In this document: one piece after another, positions 28,697-36,795 of the stretch
Layout of the letters: every line of letters starts with the position of its first letter
Numbering within the stretch: position 1 is the first letter of the stretch
Notes under the pieces: model-generated
The model's input: only the letters and a program-made list of their open reading frames with translations
What the model was told of the DNA's origin: nothing
Database searches by the model: none
Translations under genes and position numbers: made by a program
Source: Ancylobacter crimeensis
Lineage (GTDB): Bacteria; Pseudomonadota; Alphaproteobacteria; Rhizobiales; Xanthobacteraceae
Direction of reading: 5' to 3'
Length of the DNA stretch: 64,000 nt
Assembly (NCBI RefSeq): GCF_023016805.1
Contig: NZ_JALKCH010000005.1
Location: forward strand, 62,001-126,000

Positions 28697-28785
28697 CGCG
28701 CTGACCTGAGTTACGGTTCGTAATCCGAGATAGCAGGCGGTGAATTTTATTGCAATATCAATATGTTGTAGGGATTCTAAGGTGT
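28697..28785 (-). promoter_or_regulatory. AT-rich leader of the iron sigma-factor gene
   Basis: Just before the sigma-factor gene the sequence drops in GC content (about 28735-28775: gaattttattgcaatatcaa and onward), which marks a promoter in this genome. Iron control by a Fur-, Irr- or RirA-type repressor would be expected, but I cannot match any of their consensus boxes with confidence. Confidence 0.35.
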
Positions 28786-28826
28786 GGGCGCCTGCACTGT
28801 CTTTCGTCACGGTGCGCCTTGCTCTC

Positions 28827-28934
28827 GTCATCCCGGCCGGAGGCGGAGCCGTCGAGCCGGATCGCGTGCCGACAAGGAGGTCTGCCCGGCGGGAGACGAT
28901 CCCGGCCCGGACCTGCGGTTCGTCCGGGATGACG
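28827..28934. repeat. palindromic intergenic element
   Basis: An 11-base perfect inverted repeat (CGTCATCCCGG at 28827-28837 and CCGGGATGACG at 28924-28934) bounds a GC-rich block. Inside, the words ccggaggcg, gatc, tgcccgg and ggacctgcgg also occur in the right half of the repeat before the choline sulfatase gene. It sits between the leader of the sigma gene and the 3' end of the altronate-dehydratase-like gene, where it could fold into a terminator-like hairpin. Confidence 0.7.
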
Positions 28935-28951
28935 AGGAGACCTCGCCGCCG

Positions 28952-30475
28952 CTACATGACCGCGCCGATCTGCCAGGGCACGAACTCGTTGCGGCCATAG
29001 CCCAGCAGTTCGGATTTCGACCGCCGGCCGGAGGCGATGTCGAGCACCAGAGCGAAGATCTCGCGTCCCTTCTCGTCGATCGAGACGCCTTCGAGCACGT
29101 CGCCGCAATTGATGTCCATGTCCTCCTCCATGCGCCGGTAGAGGTCGGAGTTGGTGGCGAGCTTGATCGAGGGGGTGGGCTTGCAGCCATAGGCCGAGCC
29201 GCGTCCGGTGGTGAAGCACAGCACGTTCGCCCCGCCCGCCACCTGCCCGGTGGCGGCCACGGGGTCGTAGCCGGGCGTGTCCATGTAGACGAAGCCCTTG
29301 CGGTCGATGCGCTCGGCGTAGCGATAGACGCCGCGCAAGGTGGAGCTGCCGCCCTTGGCGACCGCACCGAGCGATTTCTCCAGAATGGTGGTGAGCCCGC
29401 CCGCCTTGTTGCCGGGGGAAGGGTTGTTGTTGAGTTCGCCGCCGGTGCGGGCGGCATAGTCGCGCCACCAGTCGATCAGGTCGACGATCTGCCGTCCCAC
29501 CGCCTCGCTCTCGGCGCGCCGGGTGAGCAGATGCTCGGCGCCGAAGATCTCGGGCGTTTCGGAGAGGATGGCGGTGCCGCCGTGGCGCACCAGCAGGTCC
29601 ACCGCCGCGCCGAGGGCCGGGTTTGCGGTCAGCCCGGAATAGCCGTCCGATCCGCCGCATTGCAGGGCGAGGACGAGCTCGGAGGCCGGCACCGTTTCGC
29701 GGTGCGGCCGGTTGGCGAGCGGCAGCATCTCGCGGATCTTCGCGACCCCGGCCTCGACCGAACGCCGGGTGCCGCCGCTTTCCTGGATGGTCAGGGTCTG
29801 GAAATGCGGGCCTTCGACCAGCCCGTACTTTTCCTTAAGGCGGGGAATCTGGAACACCTCGCAGCCGAGCCCGACCAGAAGGATGGCGGCGAAGTTCGGG
29901 TGGCTGGCATAGCCCCATTGGGTGCGGGCCAGGATATCGAACTCCTCGCCCTTGGCGCCCATGCCGCAGCCGGTGCCGTGGGTGAAGGCGATGACGCCGT
30001 CGACATTGGGATAGTCGTCCAGCACGCCGGAACGCGTCACCGCATCGGCGATGAACTCCGCCACCGTGGCCGAGCAGTTCACCGAGGAGAGGATGCCGAT
30101 ATAGTTGCGGGTGCCGACCCGCCCGTCGGCGCGACGGAAACCCTCGAAGGCGGCGGGCGCCTCGCCGGGCCGCAGGCCTTCATCGGGCCTGGCTTCGGCG
30201 GCATAGGCATAATCGCGCTCGAAATCGTGCAGCACCACATTGTGCTCGTGCACCCAGTCGCCGGGCGCGATGTCGCCTTTGGCAAAGCCGATCACCTGGC
30301 CGAACTTGCGCACCGCCTCGCCATCCGCGATGGGCCGGGCCGCGATCTTGTGGCCCTTGGGAATGAGCCGCGCGGCGGCTATCCCCTCCGCCACCTGCTC
30401 ACCGGCGCGGATGCCGTCCACGGCGATGATGACGTTGTCGGCGTCGCTGAGACGCAGGGTGCGCGGGGTGGCCAT
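28952..30475 (-). CDS. uxaA: altronate dehydratase-type enzyme (UxaA family)
   Basis: This 507-aa protein combines the N-terminal SAF domain (DADNVIIAVDGIRAGEQV, about residues 11-90) with the large C-terminal UxaA/GarD domain (RVGTRNYIGILSSVNCSATVA at about 118, THGTGCGMG, VGLGCEV, LQCGGSDGYSGLTANPA, FTTGRGSAYGCKPTPSIKLATN). The cysteines probably bind the iron needed for catalysis. It would dehydrate D-altronate (or a related aldonate) to 2-keto-3-deoxygluconate, which the KDG kinase of the same locus can phosphorylate. It is the last gene of a seven-gene operon read from 35624. Confidence 0.87.
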   Translation of the reverse strand: MATPRTLRLSDADNVIIAVDGIRAGEQVAEGIAAARLIPKGHKIAARPIADGEAVRKFGQVIGFAKGDIAPGDWVHEHNVVLHDFERDYAYAAEARPDEGLRPGEAPAAFEGFRRADGRVGTRNYIGILSSVNCSATVAEFIADAVTRSGVLDDYPNVDGVIAFTHGTGCGMGAKGEEFDILARTQWGYASHPNFAAILLVGLGCEVFQIPRLKEKYGLVEGPHFQTLTIQESGGTRRSVEAGVAKIREMLPLANRPHRETVPASELVLALQCGGSDGYSGLTANPALGAAVDLLVRHGGTAILSETPEIFGAEHLLTRRAESEAVGRQIVDLIDWWRDYAARTGGELNNNPSPGNKAGGLTTILEKSLGAVAKGGSSTLRGVYRYAERIDRKGFVYMDTPGYDPVAATGQVAGGANVLCFTTGRGSAYGCKPTPSIKLATNSDLYRRMEEDMDINCGDVLEGVSIDEKGREIFALVLDIASGRRSKSELLGYGRNEFVPWQIGAVM

Positions 30476-30478
30476 GGT

Positions 30479-31489
30479 TCAGACTTCCAGGATCGCCTTG
30501 ATGACCCCGGCCTCCGGCCGGAGCCATGCATCGAACAGCGCCGGGCCGTCGGCCAGCGGACCACGATGGGTGTTGAGCGCGCGCGTCGGCACCTTGCCGG
30601 CCTCCATCTGGCGGACCACCTCGGCGAAATCGTCGGCCTGGGCGTTGCGGCTCGCATAGAGCGTGGCCTCGCGCTTGTGGAATTCGGGATCGGAGAAGGT
30701 GATGTCGGTGCGCACGACGCTCACCAGCACATAGCGGCCGGCATGGGCGAGGAAGCCGAAGCCGCGCTGCATCGCCCCGGCATTGCCGGTGGCGTCGATG
30801 ACGACGTCGTAGAAGTCGCCGCCGGTGAGACGCTTCGCCTCCGCCTCGGCATTGCCGTCGGCGATCAGCATCTGGTCGGCGCCGAGTTCGTTCACGGTGA
30901 AGGCGATCCGGTCCTCGCGCACGTCCATGACTGTGACATGGGCGCCCCGTGCCTTGGCGAAGATGATGGCGGACATGCCGATCGGGCCGGAGCCAACCAC
31001 AAGCACGCGGTCCTGCGCGGTGATGCCGCCGCGCTTCACGCCATGGGCGCCGATGGCGAGGAACTCGATCATCGCCGCGTCGTCCAGCGAGGCGGTGCCT
31101 GCCGGCACGACATTGCCGACCGGCACGCACAGATATTCCGCCATGCCGCCGTCGCGATGCACGCCCAGCACGTTGATGTTCATGCAGGCATTGTTCACGC
31201 CCTTGCGACAGGCGAGGCAGGTGCCGCAGGACAGATACGGCACGATGTAGACGTTCTGCCCGCTGGCGAGCCCGCTGCCCTCCGGCGCGCTCTCCACCGT
31301 GCCGGACAGCTCGTGGCCCATCACGCGCGGATAGTCGAGGAAGGGGTGCTTGCCCTGGTAGATGTGGAAGTCGGTGCCGCAGATGCCGACGCGCCGGATG
31401 CGCACCAGCGCCTCGCCGGGGCCCGGCACCGGCTCGGGCCGGCTGATGATCGACAGGCGGCCGGGTTCGTCGCAGATCAGGGCTTTCAT
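30479..31489 (-). CDS. zinc-dependent alcohol dehydrogenase (aldonate 5-dehydrogenase-like)
   Basis: A 336-aa medium-chain dehydrogenase. Catalytic zinc ligands lie in GICGTDFH and GHELSG; structural zinc uses the four cysteines in SCGTCLACRKGVNNAC (about residues 89-104). NAD is bound by VVGSGPIGMSAI. Closest in type are YjjN/LgoD and RspB, which oxidise L-galactonate or L-gulonate to a 5-keto acid. In this operon that product would feed the tagaturonate/fructuronate-reductase-like enzyme. The start at 31489 (MKALICDEPG) matches the family; 31516 would add nine residues. The substrate is inferred. Confidence 0.85.
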   Translation of the reverse strand: MKALICDEPGRLSIISRPEPVPGPGEALVRIRRVGICGTDFHIYQGKHPFLDYPRVMGHELSGTVESAPEGSGLASGQNVYIVPYLSCGTCLACRKGVNNACMNINVLGVHRDGGMAEYLCVPVGNVVPAGTASLDDAAMIEFLAIGAHGVKRGGITAQDRVLVVGSGPIGMSAIIFAKARGAHVTVMDVREDRIAFTVNELGADQMLIADGNAEAEAKRLTGGDFYDVVIDATGNAGAMQRGFGFLAHAGRYVLVSVVRTDITFSDPEFHKREATLYASRNAQADDFAEVVRQMEAGKVPTRALNTHRGPLADGPALFDAWLRPEAGVIKAILEV

Positions 31490-31558
31490 CGCAGCGTTTT
31501 CCAGAGAGCGGGGCAAGGCGCAGGCGGCCCGGCGTCGCCGGGCCGCGGATAAGAAACG

Positions 31559-32377
31559 TCAGTTGGTCTTGGGCAGCTCGGCCGGCAGCGGAACGCCGTT
31601 ATATTTCACGTAGATCTCGCGCAGCTTGCCGCTGGCGAGGTCCTTGGCGATCCATTCGTTGAGCCGCGTGCGCAGCGCGTCCTCGCCCTTGCGCAGGCCG
31701 ATGGCGTAGGGGTTGGTCTTGAGAACGATCTTGGTCTCCAGCGGGTCGTTCGGCCGGCGCTGGTTGACCGCGGCCATGACCTGCGGCGAGGAGCCCATGA
31801 CATCCACTTGGCCGGAGACGAGCGCCGTGATCAGGGTGGCGTCGTCGTCATAGCGCACGATGGTGGCGTTCTTGATCTGGGTGGTGACTTCCTTGTCGTT
31901 GGTCGAGCCGCGCGTGGTGCCGACGCGCTTGCCGGCGAGGTCGTCGATGCTTTTGATCGCAACGCCCTTCGGCGCGGCGACGACCACCTGAATCACGCCA
32001 TAGGCATCGGAGAAGTCGATCACCTTCTTGCGCTCCTCGTTCACGCTGAACGAGGCCATCACGATGTCGGCCTTGCCGGTGAGCAGGAAGGGCACGCGGT
32101 TGGGGCTGGTCACCTGCACGATTTCCAGCGGCACGCCGAGATCGGCGGCGAGCAGGCGCGCGCTCTCCACATCCGAGCCGGTGGGCTGCATCTGGGCGTC
32201 GGTCTGGCCGAAGGGCGGGGAGCCGAGGTCGATGGCGACCAGGAGCTTGCCGCGCTTCTTGATCTCGTCGAGCGTGTCGGCGCGGGCCGGGCTCACGAGG
32301 CCGGCGGTGGTGCCGGCGAGGCCGGCCATGCCGATGGCGAGCGTGGCGGCGGTGGTGAGGAAGCGGCGGCGGTTCAT
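31559..32377 (-). CDS. ABC transporter binding protein, SBP_bac_3 type, probably for a sugar acid
   Basis: This 272-aa protein starts at 32377 behind GGGAGGA and opens with a Tat-like signal (MNRRRFLTTAATLAIG). The mature part is the polar-amino-acid binding fold: GKLLVAIDLGSPPFGQ, TGKADIVMASFSVNEERKKVIDFSDAY, GKRVGTTRGSTNDKEV. The arginine that holds a ligand carboxylate is kept (NEERKKV). At the usual position of the aspartate that holds an amino group (VDAxxxD) it reads VDVMGSSPQ. Its operon encodes aldonate catabolism, so a sugar acid is a more likely ligand than an amino acid. Confidence 0.85.
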   Translation of the reverse strand: MNRRRFLTTAATLAIGMAGLAGTTAGLVSPARADTLDEIKKRGKLLVAIDLGSPPFGQTDAQMQPTGSDVESARLLAADLGVPLEIVQVTSPNRVPFLLTGKADIVMASFSVNEERKKVIDFSDAYGVIQVVVAAPKGVAIKSIDDLAGKRVGTTRGSTNDKEVTTQIKNATIVRYDDDATLITALVSGQVDVMGSSPQVMAAVNQRRPNDPLETKIVLKTNPYAIGLRKGEDALRTRLNEWIAKDLASGKLREIYVKYNGVPLPAELPKTN

Positions 32378-32431
32378 GGTGTCCTCCCTGCGGACGTTCA
32401 TTGTTGTGGTGGCGGATCCGATCCTGCGGCC

Positions 32432-33160
32432 TCAGAGGCCGGAGCCGACGAAATCGGCGAGTTCGGGCGTGGTCGGCTTGTCCAGCATGCTGCCGGGGCC
32501 GGTCTCCCAGACCTTGCCCTTGTGCATGTAGACGACCTTGCTCGCGACCTTGCGGGCGAAGGCCATTTCATGGGTGACGAGGATCATGGTCATGCCGCCC
32601 CGGGCGAGGTCCTCCATCACCTTCAGCACCTCTCCGGTGAGCTGGGGATCGAGCGCGGAGGTGACCTCGTCGAACAGCATCAGCTTCGGCTGCATGGCGA
32701 GCGAGCGGGCGATGGCGACGCGCTGCTGCTGGCCGCCGGAGAGCTGCTCGGGATAGTGCCCGGCCTTCTCGCCGAGGCCGACGCGGGCCAGCACCTCATG
32801 GGCGAGATCGCGTGCCTTCTGCTTGGACAACGCCTTCACGCAGGTCGGTGCGAGCATGATGTTCTGCTCGACCGTGAGGTGCGGAAACAGGTTGTAGCTC
32901 TGGAACACGATGCCGACGTCGCGCCGCAGGTTGCGCCGGTCGAGCGCCTTGTCGTGCACCGCATGGCCGCAGACCTCGATGGTGCCGCCCTCGATGGTCT
33001 CCAGCGCGTTGATGCAGCGCAGGGCCGTGGACTTTCCCGAGCCGGACTGTCCGATGACCGCGGCGACCTCGCCACGGCCGACCTCGAAGGACACCCCGTC
33101 GAGAACCTTGTTGGAGCCGAAGCTCTTGTGGACGTTGGCGAGTTTAACGACGGCCGACAT
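32432..33160 (-). CDS. polar amino acid-type ABC transporter ATPase
   Basis: The 242-aa GlnQ-like subunit has Walker A GQSGSGKST at about residues 38-46, the Q-loop in VFQSYNLFPH, signature LSGGQ at about 140, Walker B KLMLFDEVTSALDP and the H-loop in LVTHEMAFARKV. It energises the two permeases encoded upstream in the same operon. Its first codons overlap the end of the preceding permease gene (33144-33160), suggesting coupled translation. Confidence 0.92.
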   Translation of the reverse strand: MSAVVKLANVHKSFGSNKVLDGVSFEVGRGEVAAVIGQSGSGKSTALRCINALETIEGGTIEVCGHAVHDKALDRRNLRRDVGIVFQSYNLFPHLTVEQNIMLAPTCVKALSKQKARDLAHEVLARVGLGEKAGHYPEQLSGGQQQRVAIARSLAMQPKLMLFDEVTSALDPQLTGEVLKVMEDLARGGMTMILVTHEMAFARKVASKVVYMHKGKVWETGPGSMLDKPTTPELADFVGSGL

Positions 33161-33797
33161 TGAGCTTCCTTTCCAGACTCCGGCTCCACGTGGAGAGCGG
33201 GAAGCAGATGGCGAAATAGAAGGCCGCCACGACCATGAAGACGGTGAAGGGTTCGAAGATCGAATTGTTGATGAGCTTGCCCGCCTGGGCGAGCTCCACG
33301 AAGCCGACCACCGAGGCGAGCGAGGTGTTCTTGACGATCTGAACCAGGAACCCGACCGTTGGCGCGGTGGCGATGCGCAGCGCCTGCGGCAGGATCACCC
33401 GCGTCATGCGCTGCCAGGGCGTCAGCGCCAGGCATTCCGCGGCCTCCCACTGGGTCTTCGGCACGGATTCGATGCAGCCGCGCCAGATCTCGGCAAGGAA
33501 GCCGGAAGAGTAGATGGTGAGGCCGATGCCGGCCGCGATGATCGCCGGCACCTCGTTGAAGCCGACAATGGCGATGCCGAAATAGATGAGGAACAGCAGG
33601 ATCAGCAGGGGCGTGCCCTGCACCACCTGGATGTAGACGATGGCGGCGTAACGCAGCGCGCGGATGTGCGAGATGCGCGCCAGCGCGACGGCGAAGCCCA
33701 CGATGCCGCCGCCGACGAAGGCGATGGCCGAGAGCCCGATGGTCCAAAGGGCGGCGAAGGCAATGAATTCGAGATGGACGGCGCTGAAGGTCGGCAT
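33144..33797 (-). CDS. polar amino acid-type ABC transporter permease 2
   Basis: A start at 33797 gives 217 aa with about five membrane segments (IAFAALWTIGLSAIAFVGGG; RYAAIVYIQVVQGTPLLILLF in parts) and the His/Glu/Gln-type signature RVILPQALRIATAPTVGFLVQ in the coupling loop. It is paired with the permease encoded just upstream, as usual for two-permease importers. The upstream ATG at 33851 would overlap that neighbour and is less likely. Confidence 0.9.
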   Translation of the reverse strand: MPTFSAVHLEFIAFAALWTIGLSAIAFVGGGIVGFAVALARISHIRALRYAAIVYIQVVQGTPLLILLFLIYFGIAIVGFNEVPAIIAAGIGLTIYSSGFLAEIWRGCIESVPKTQWEAAECLALTPWQRMTRVILPQALRIATAPTVGFLVQIVKNTSLASVVGFVELAQAGKLINNSIFEPFTVFMVVAAFYFAICFPLSTWSRSLERKLNVGRR

Positions 33798-33807
33798 GGG
33801 TTCCACC

Positions 33808-34491
33808 TCACAGAGCCGTGCCGAGCTTGCGGCGCCGGACGAACACGACAAGTCCGAACAGCCACAGGCCGATGCGCACGATGAAGGACAGCGCGAGATA
33901 GATGACGCCGACCACGATGTAGGTCTCGAAACTGCGGAACGTGTCGGACTGGATGCGGTTGGCGACCGCCGTGAGCTCTTCCGCCGAGATCTGCGAGGTG
34001 ATGGAGGAGGCGAGCATCAGCAGCACATACTGGCTGGTGAGCGCGGGATAGACGCGCTCGATCGCCGGGCGCAGCACGACATGCCAGTAGATCTGCGTGC
34101 GCGACAGGCCGAGGCAGTCGGCGGCCTCGAGCTGCGACTTGTGCACGGATTCGAGCCCGGCGCGGACGATCTCGCTGGTATAGGCGCCGACATTCACCAC
34201 CAGTGCGATCACCGCGGCCATATCGGCGCCGACATGGAAGCCGAGCGTCGCGATGCCGAAATAGACGATGAAGACCTGCACCAGCAGCGGGGTGTTACGG
34301 ATCACCTCGACATAGGTGGCAACGAGAAACCTGACCCAGCGGGGCCCGTCGGCCCGGCCGATGGCGCAGAGCGTGCCGAGGATGAAGCCGAGCACGGTGG
34401 CGATGGCGGAGAGCTGCAGGGTGAGCAGCGCACCCTGCAGGAACTCGTGCCAATAGGGCAGCAGGGCCGCGAAATCGAACTGGTATGTCAT
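33808..34491 (-). CDS. polar amino acid-type ABC transporter permease 1
   Basis: This 227-aa inner-membrane subunit has the same fold as its partner: LLTLQLSAIATVLGFILGTL, the conserved EVIRNTPLLVQVFIVYFG segment, and the coupling loop RPAIERVYPALTSQYVLL. Its start (34491) overlaps the stop of the reductase-like gene (34488), so uptake and catabolism are co-expressed. The presumed ligand is the sugar acid oxidised by the flanking enzymes. Confidence 0.9.
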   Translation of the reverse strand: MTYQFDFAALLPYWHEFLQGALLTLQLSAIATVLGFILGTLCAIGRADGPRWVRFLVATYVEVIRNTPLLVQVFIVYFGIATLGFHVGADMAAVIALVVNVGAYTSEIVRAGLESVHKSQLEAADCLGLSRTQIYWHVVLRPAIERVYPALTSQYVLLMLASSITSQISAEELTAVANRIQSDTFRSFETYIVVGVIYLALSFIVRIGLWLFGLVVFVRRRKLGTAL

Positions 34492-35624
34492 TCCGCCACC
34501 TGCTTCGAACGGTGCCGGTCGACGAGGGCGGCGAGATGCGGGGTTTCGGGCGGGCCACGATCTTCCGCGATCCAGTCGAGGAAGGCGCCGATCCGGCGCT
34601 CCACCTTCACCGCGTGGTTTTGCGCGATGTCGGCGATGCGGTGATCGAGGAAGGGATTGCGGAAGCGGTCTAGGGTGACCGCGACATAGGCGCCCGCCTG
34701 CGCCTCCATGCCGCGCGCGGCAAAGCCGGGCACGACCTCCAGCGCGTAGAGCGTTTCGAGGCGCTCGCGGACGGCATCATCGGCGAGGAGGCCGCGTACC
34801 GTCTCGTCCGCGGGGCGGCCCTCGCGCATCCACAGATCGGCGAGGACCGTGTGGCCGAGATTGAGGATGTGGAGCTTGAGCCGTTCGAAAGGTTCGAGGT
34901 CGTCGGTCATGACGAGGCTCGGATGGACGAAGGGCGCTTCGAGACCGGGCCGGTTCTCGATGGCCCAGAGCGCATAGGGCTCGGCCACGGCACCGACCGG
35001 TTCGATCGGCTCGGAGACGATGCGGTCGACCAGCGTGTTGGCGAAGACCACCTCGCGCGCGATCCACGCGGTGAAGGCGTCCGGCGCGCCGCTCTGCCGG
35101 GCGAGGTCGAGCACGGCGGCGGCCAGCACGTCGCCATTGCGGTTCACGAGCTCGCAGGGCAGCACGGTCAGGGGTGCGCCACCGGCGGTCCAGCGGTGAT
35201 GCAGCAGGGCGGTGAGCTTGGCCGGAAAGGAAGCGGGCACGCCGCCCGACAACAGAGCGGGTCCGTGGTCGGCCGGCACGACCCGGTAGCCGGTGTCGCC
35301 CATATTGGACACGATGAAGGCGGCATCGAGAAAGAGCGCCTGCAACTGCGTCCAATCGGCGGCGGCGGACAGGCCGCGCTCGACCGCGCGCACCCGGATC
35401 TCGCGGTCGACCGGCCGGCCGTCCACCAGGCCGCGGATGCGGACCGGATAGCCCTCCGGCCGGCCGAAGGCGGCGACGCGGCCGACGCGCTCCGCCGAGC
35501 CGGAGGCTTGCACGATGGTGATGGGGCCGACATCCGCACCCGCCTCGCGCGCCTCATGGACGAAGAGATCGACATGGGCCTGCAGGAAGCGGCTGGTGCC
35601 GAACTGTATGATCGGCCGGCTCAC
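34488..35624 (-). CDS. mannitol dehydrogenase-family oxidoreductase, tagaturonate/fructuronate reductase-like
   Basis: A GTG at 35624 with GGGAAG upstream gives 378 aa. It has the N-terminal Rossmann part of the mannitol dehydrogenase family (PIIQFGTSRFLQAHVDLFV; IVSNMGDTGYR) and the C-terminal helical domain (LKLHILNLGHTVLADLW). UxaB and UxuB of E. coli are about 100 residues longer, so this is a short form. It would reduce D-tagaturonate to D-altronate (or fructuronate to mannonate) with NADH. It is the first gene of the aldonate operon and is divergent from the GntR-type regulator. Confidence 0.8.
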   Translation of the reverse strand: MSRPIIQFGTSRFLQAHVDLFVHEAREAGADVGPITIVQASGSAERVGRVAAFGRPEGYPVRIRGLVDGRPVDREIRVRAVERGLSAAADWTQLQALFLDAAFIVSNMGDTGYRVVPADHGPALLSGGVPASFPAKLTALLHHRWTAGGAPLTVLPCELVNRNGDVLAAAVLDLARQSGAPDAFTAWIAREVVFANTLVDRIVSEPIEPVGAVAEPYALWAIENRPGLEAPFVHPSLVMTDDLEPFERLKLHILNLGHTVLADLWMREGRPADETVRGLLADDAVRERLETLYALEVVPGFAARGMEAQAGAYVAVTLDRFRNPFLDHRIADIAQNHAVKVERRIGAFLDWIAEDRGPPETPHLAALVDRHRSKQVAE

Positions 35625-35752
35625 GGAAGAGCCTTCCCGATGCGGGCGATGTCGCCGATGGGTACCACAAGAAATTGACAAGGCACGGCTTTCCAGCCGC
35701 CGCTTCTGCGCCGCATGGTCGTTTTCCTCGCCCGAACATTTTTGTTCTTGAT

Positions 35753-35816
35753 GTCTTTTAAATATAAAAATCCATGCTGGACGCGGCGTGTCAACCTGTT
35801 TTTAATGTAAAAAAGA
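35753..35816. promoter_or_regulatory. two AT-rich operator-like sites, inverted, in the divergent promoter
   Basis: Within the gap between the reductase-like gene and the regulator gene lie gtcttttaaatataaaaatc (35753-35772) and gtttttaatgtaaaaaagac (35797-35816). The second matches the reverse complement of the first at about 14 of 20 positions, with GAC/GTC at their outer edges. Such AT blocks are rare in this genome. They are good candidates for operators of the adjacent tandem winged-helix regulator. Confidence 0.6.
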
Positions 35817-35862
35817 CAGAGGTATTCGGGGGCTCACCCAGGAGGAGCCCGGCGGGGAGGCG

Positions 35863-36795
35863 ATGAAGGGAAATTCGGTCTTCAAGCGGTGCTACAATCA
35901 CTGCCTCGACAGGCTGGCGCAGATGGCGCCCGGTGCGGGGCTGCCGTCGGAGAGCGAGCTGGCGCAGCGGCTGGAGGTGAGCCGCACCACGGTGCGCGCC
36001 GTGCTGGCGGCGCTGGCCGAGCGCGGCATCGTCCGTGCCGCGGCCGGTCGCCGGGAGGTGCTGCGCCTGCCCGCCGCCGCCGATTATTTTCCCGATCCGC
36101 AGACCATGTCGGCGGTCGCCAGCGTGGAGCGGCGATTCATGGACTGGATCCTTCAAGGCGACTTCCGTGCCGGACAGCTTCTCAATACCGCCGAGCTGGC
36201 CCGGCAGTTCGGCACCTCGACCACCACGATCCGCGAGCATCTGGCCCAGTTCCAGCACCTCGGCCTGCTGGAGCGGCGGCCCAACAGCGCGTGGCTGTTC
36301 AAGGGTGTGACCACCGAATTCGCGACCGAGATCTACGACGTGCGCGAGATGTTCGAGCTGCGCGCAACCCGCAGCTTCATCGAGCTGCCGGCCGATTCCG
36401 GGCCATGGCAGGAGCTCGACGCCATCGAGGCCGATCACCATGCGCTGCTGGCGAACATGGATACGGATTATCCGCGCTTTCCCAGGCTCGACGAACGGTT
36501 CCACCACATGATCCACGCCAGCGCGCAGAATCGCTTCATCCTCGATTTCTACGATACCGTCTCGACCCTGTTCCACTACACCTATCGGTGGAACAAGACC
36601 GACGAGAAGCAGCGCAACACCACGGCACTGCTGGAGCATCTGGACTACATCGAGGCCTTGCGCAGCCGCGACCCGCGTGCCATCGACGCGCGCTGCCGCA
36701 AGCATCTGCGCACCTCGCGCGCCACCTTGCTGCGCTCGATCGCGGTCGGACCCTTCCGCATCGACGCCATTTCTTCTCCGGGAGCCCAGTCGTGA
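35863..36795 (+). CDS. GntR-family regulator with two winged-helix domains and FCD-type effector domain
   Basis: The 310-aa product has an ordinary GntR winged helix at about residues 10-70 (LPSESELAQRLEVSRTTVRA). A second, divergent one follows at about 88-150 (NTAELARQFGTSTTTIREHL ... LGLLERRPNSAW), then a FadR/FCD-like helical domain (about 155-295) with metal-type residues in DERFHHMIHAS. Most FCD regulators have only one winged helix. The gene is divergent from the aldonate operon and overlaps the KDG-kinase start (GTGA), so it probably represses both until a pathway intermediate binds. Confidence 0.85.
   Translation: MKGNSVFKRCYNHCLDRLAQMAPGAGLPSESELAQRLEVSRTTVRAVLAALAERGIVRAAAGRREVLRLPAAADYFPDPQTMSAVASVERRFMDWILQGDFRAGQLLNTAELARQFGTSTTTIREHLAQFQHLGLLERRPNSAWLFKGVTTEFATEIYDVREMFELRATRSFIELPADSGPWQELDAIEADHHALLANMDTDYPRFPRLDERFHHMIHASAQNRFILDFYDTVSTLFHYTYRWNKTDEKQRNTTALLEHLDYIEALRSRDPRAIDARCRKHLRTSRATLLRSIAVGPFRIDAISSPGAQS

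Noticed and set aside
28749..28772. A Fur or Irr box before the sigma-factor gene
   Set aside because: The AT-rich word gcaatatcaatatgttgtag does not fit either consensus well enough to call.
28784..31552. A 922-aa open frame antisense to the dehydratase and dehydrogenase genes
   Set aside because: It crosses two real genes and an intergenic repeat, with no domain signature.
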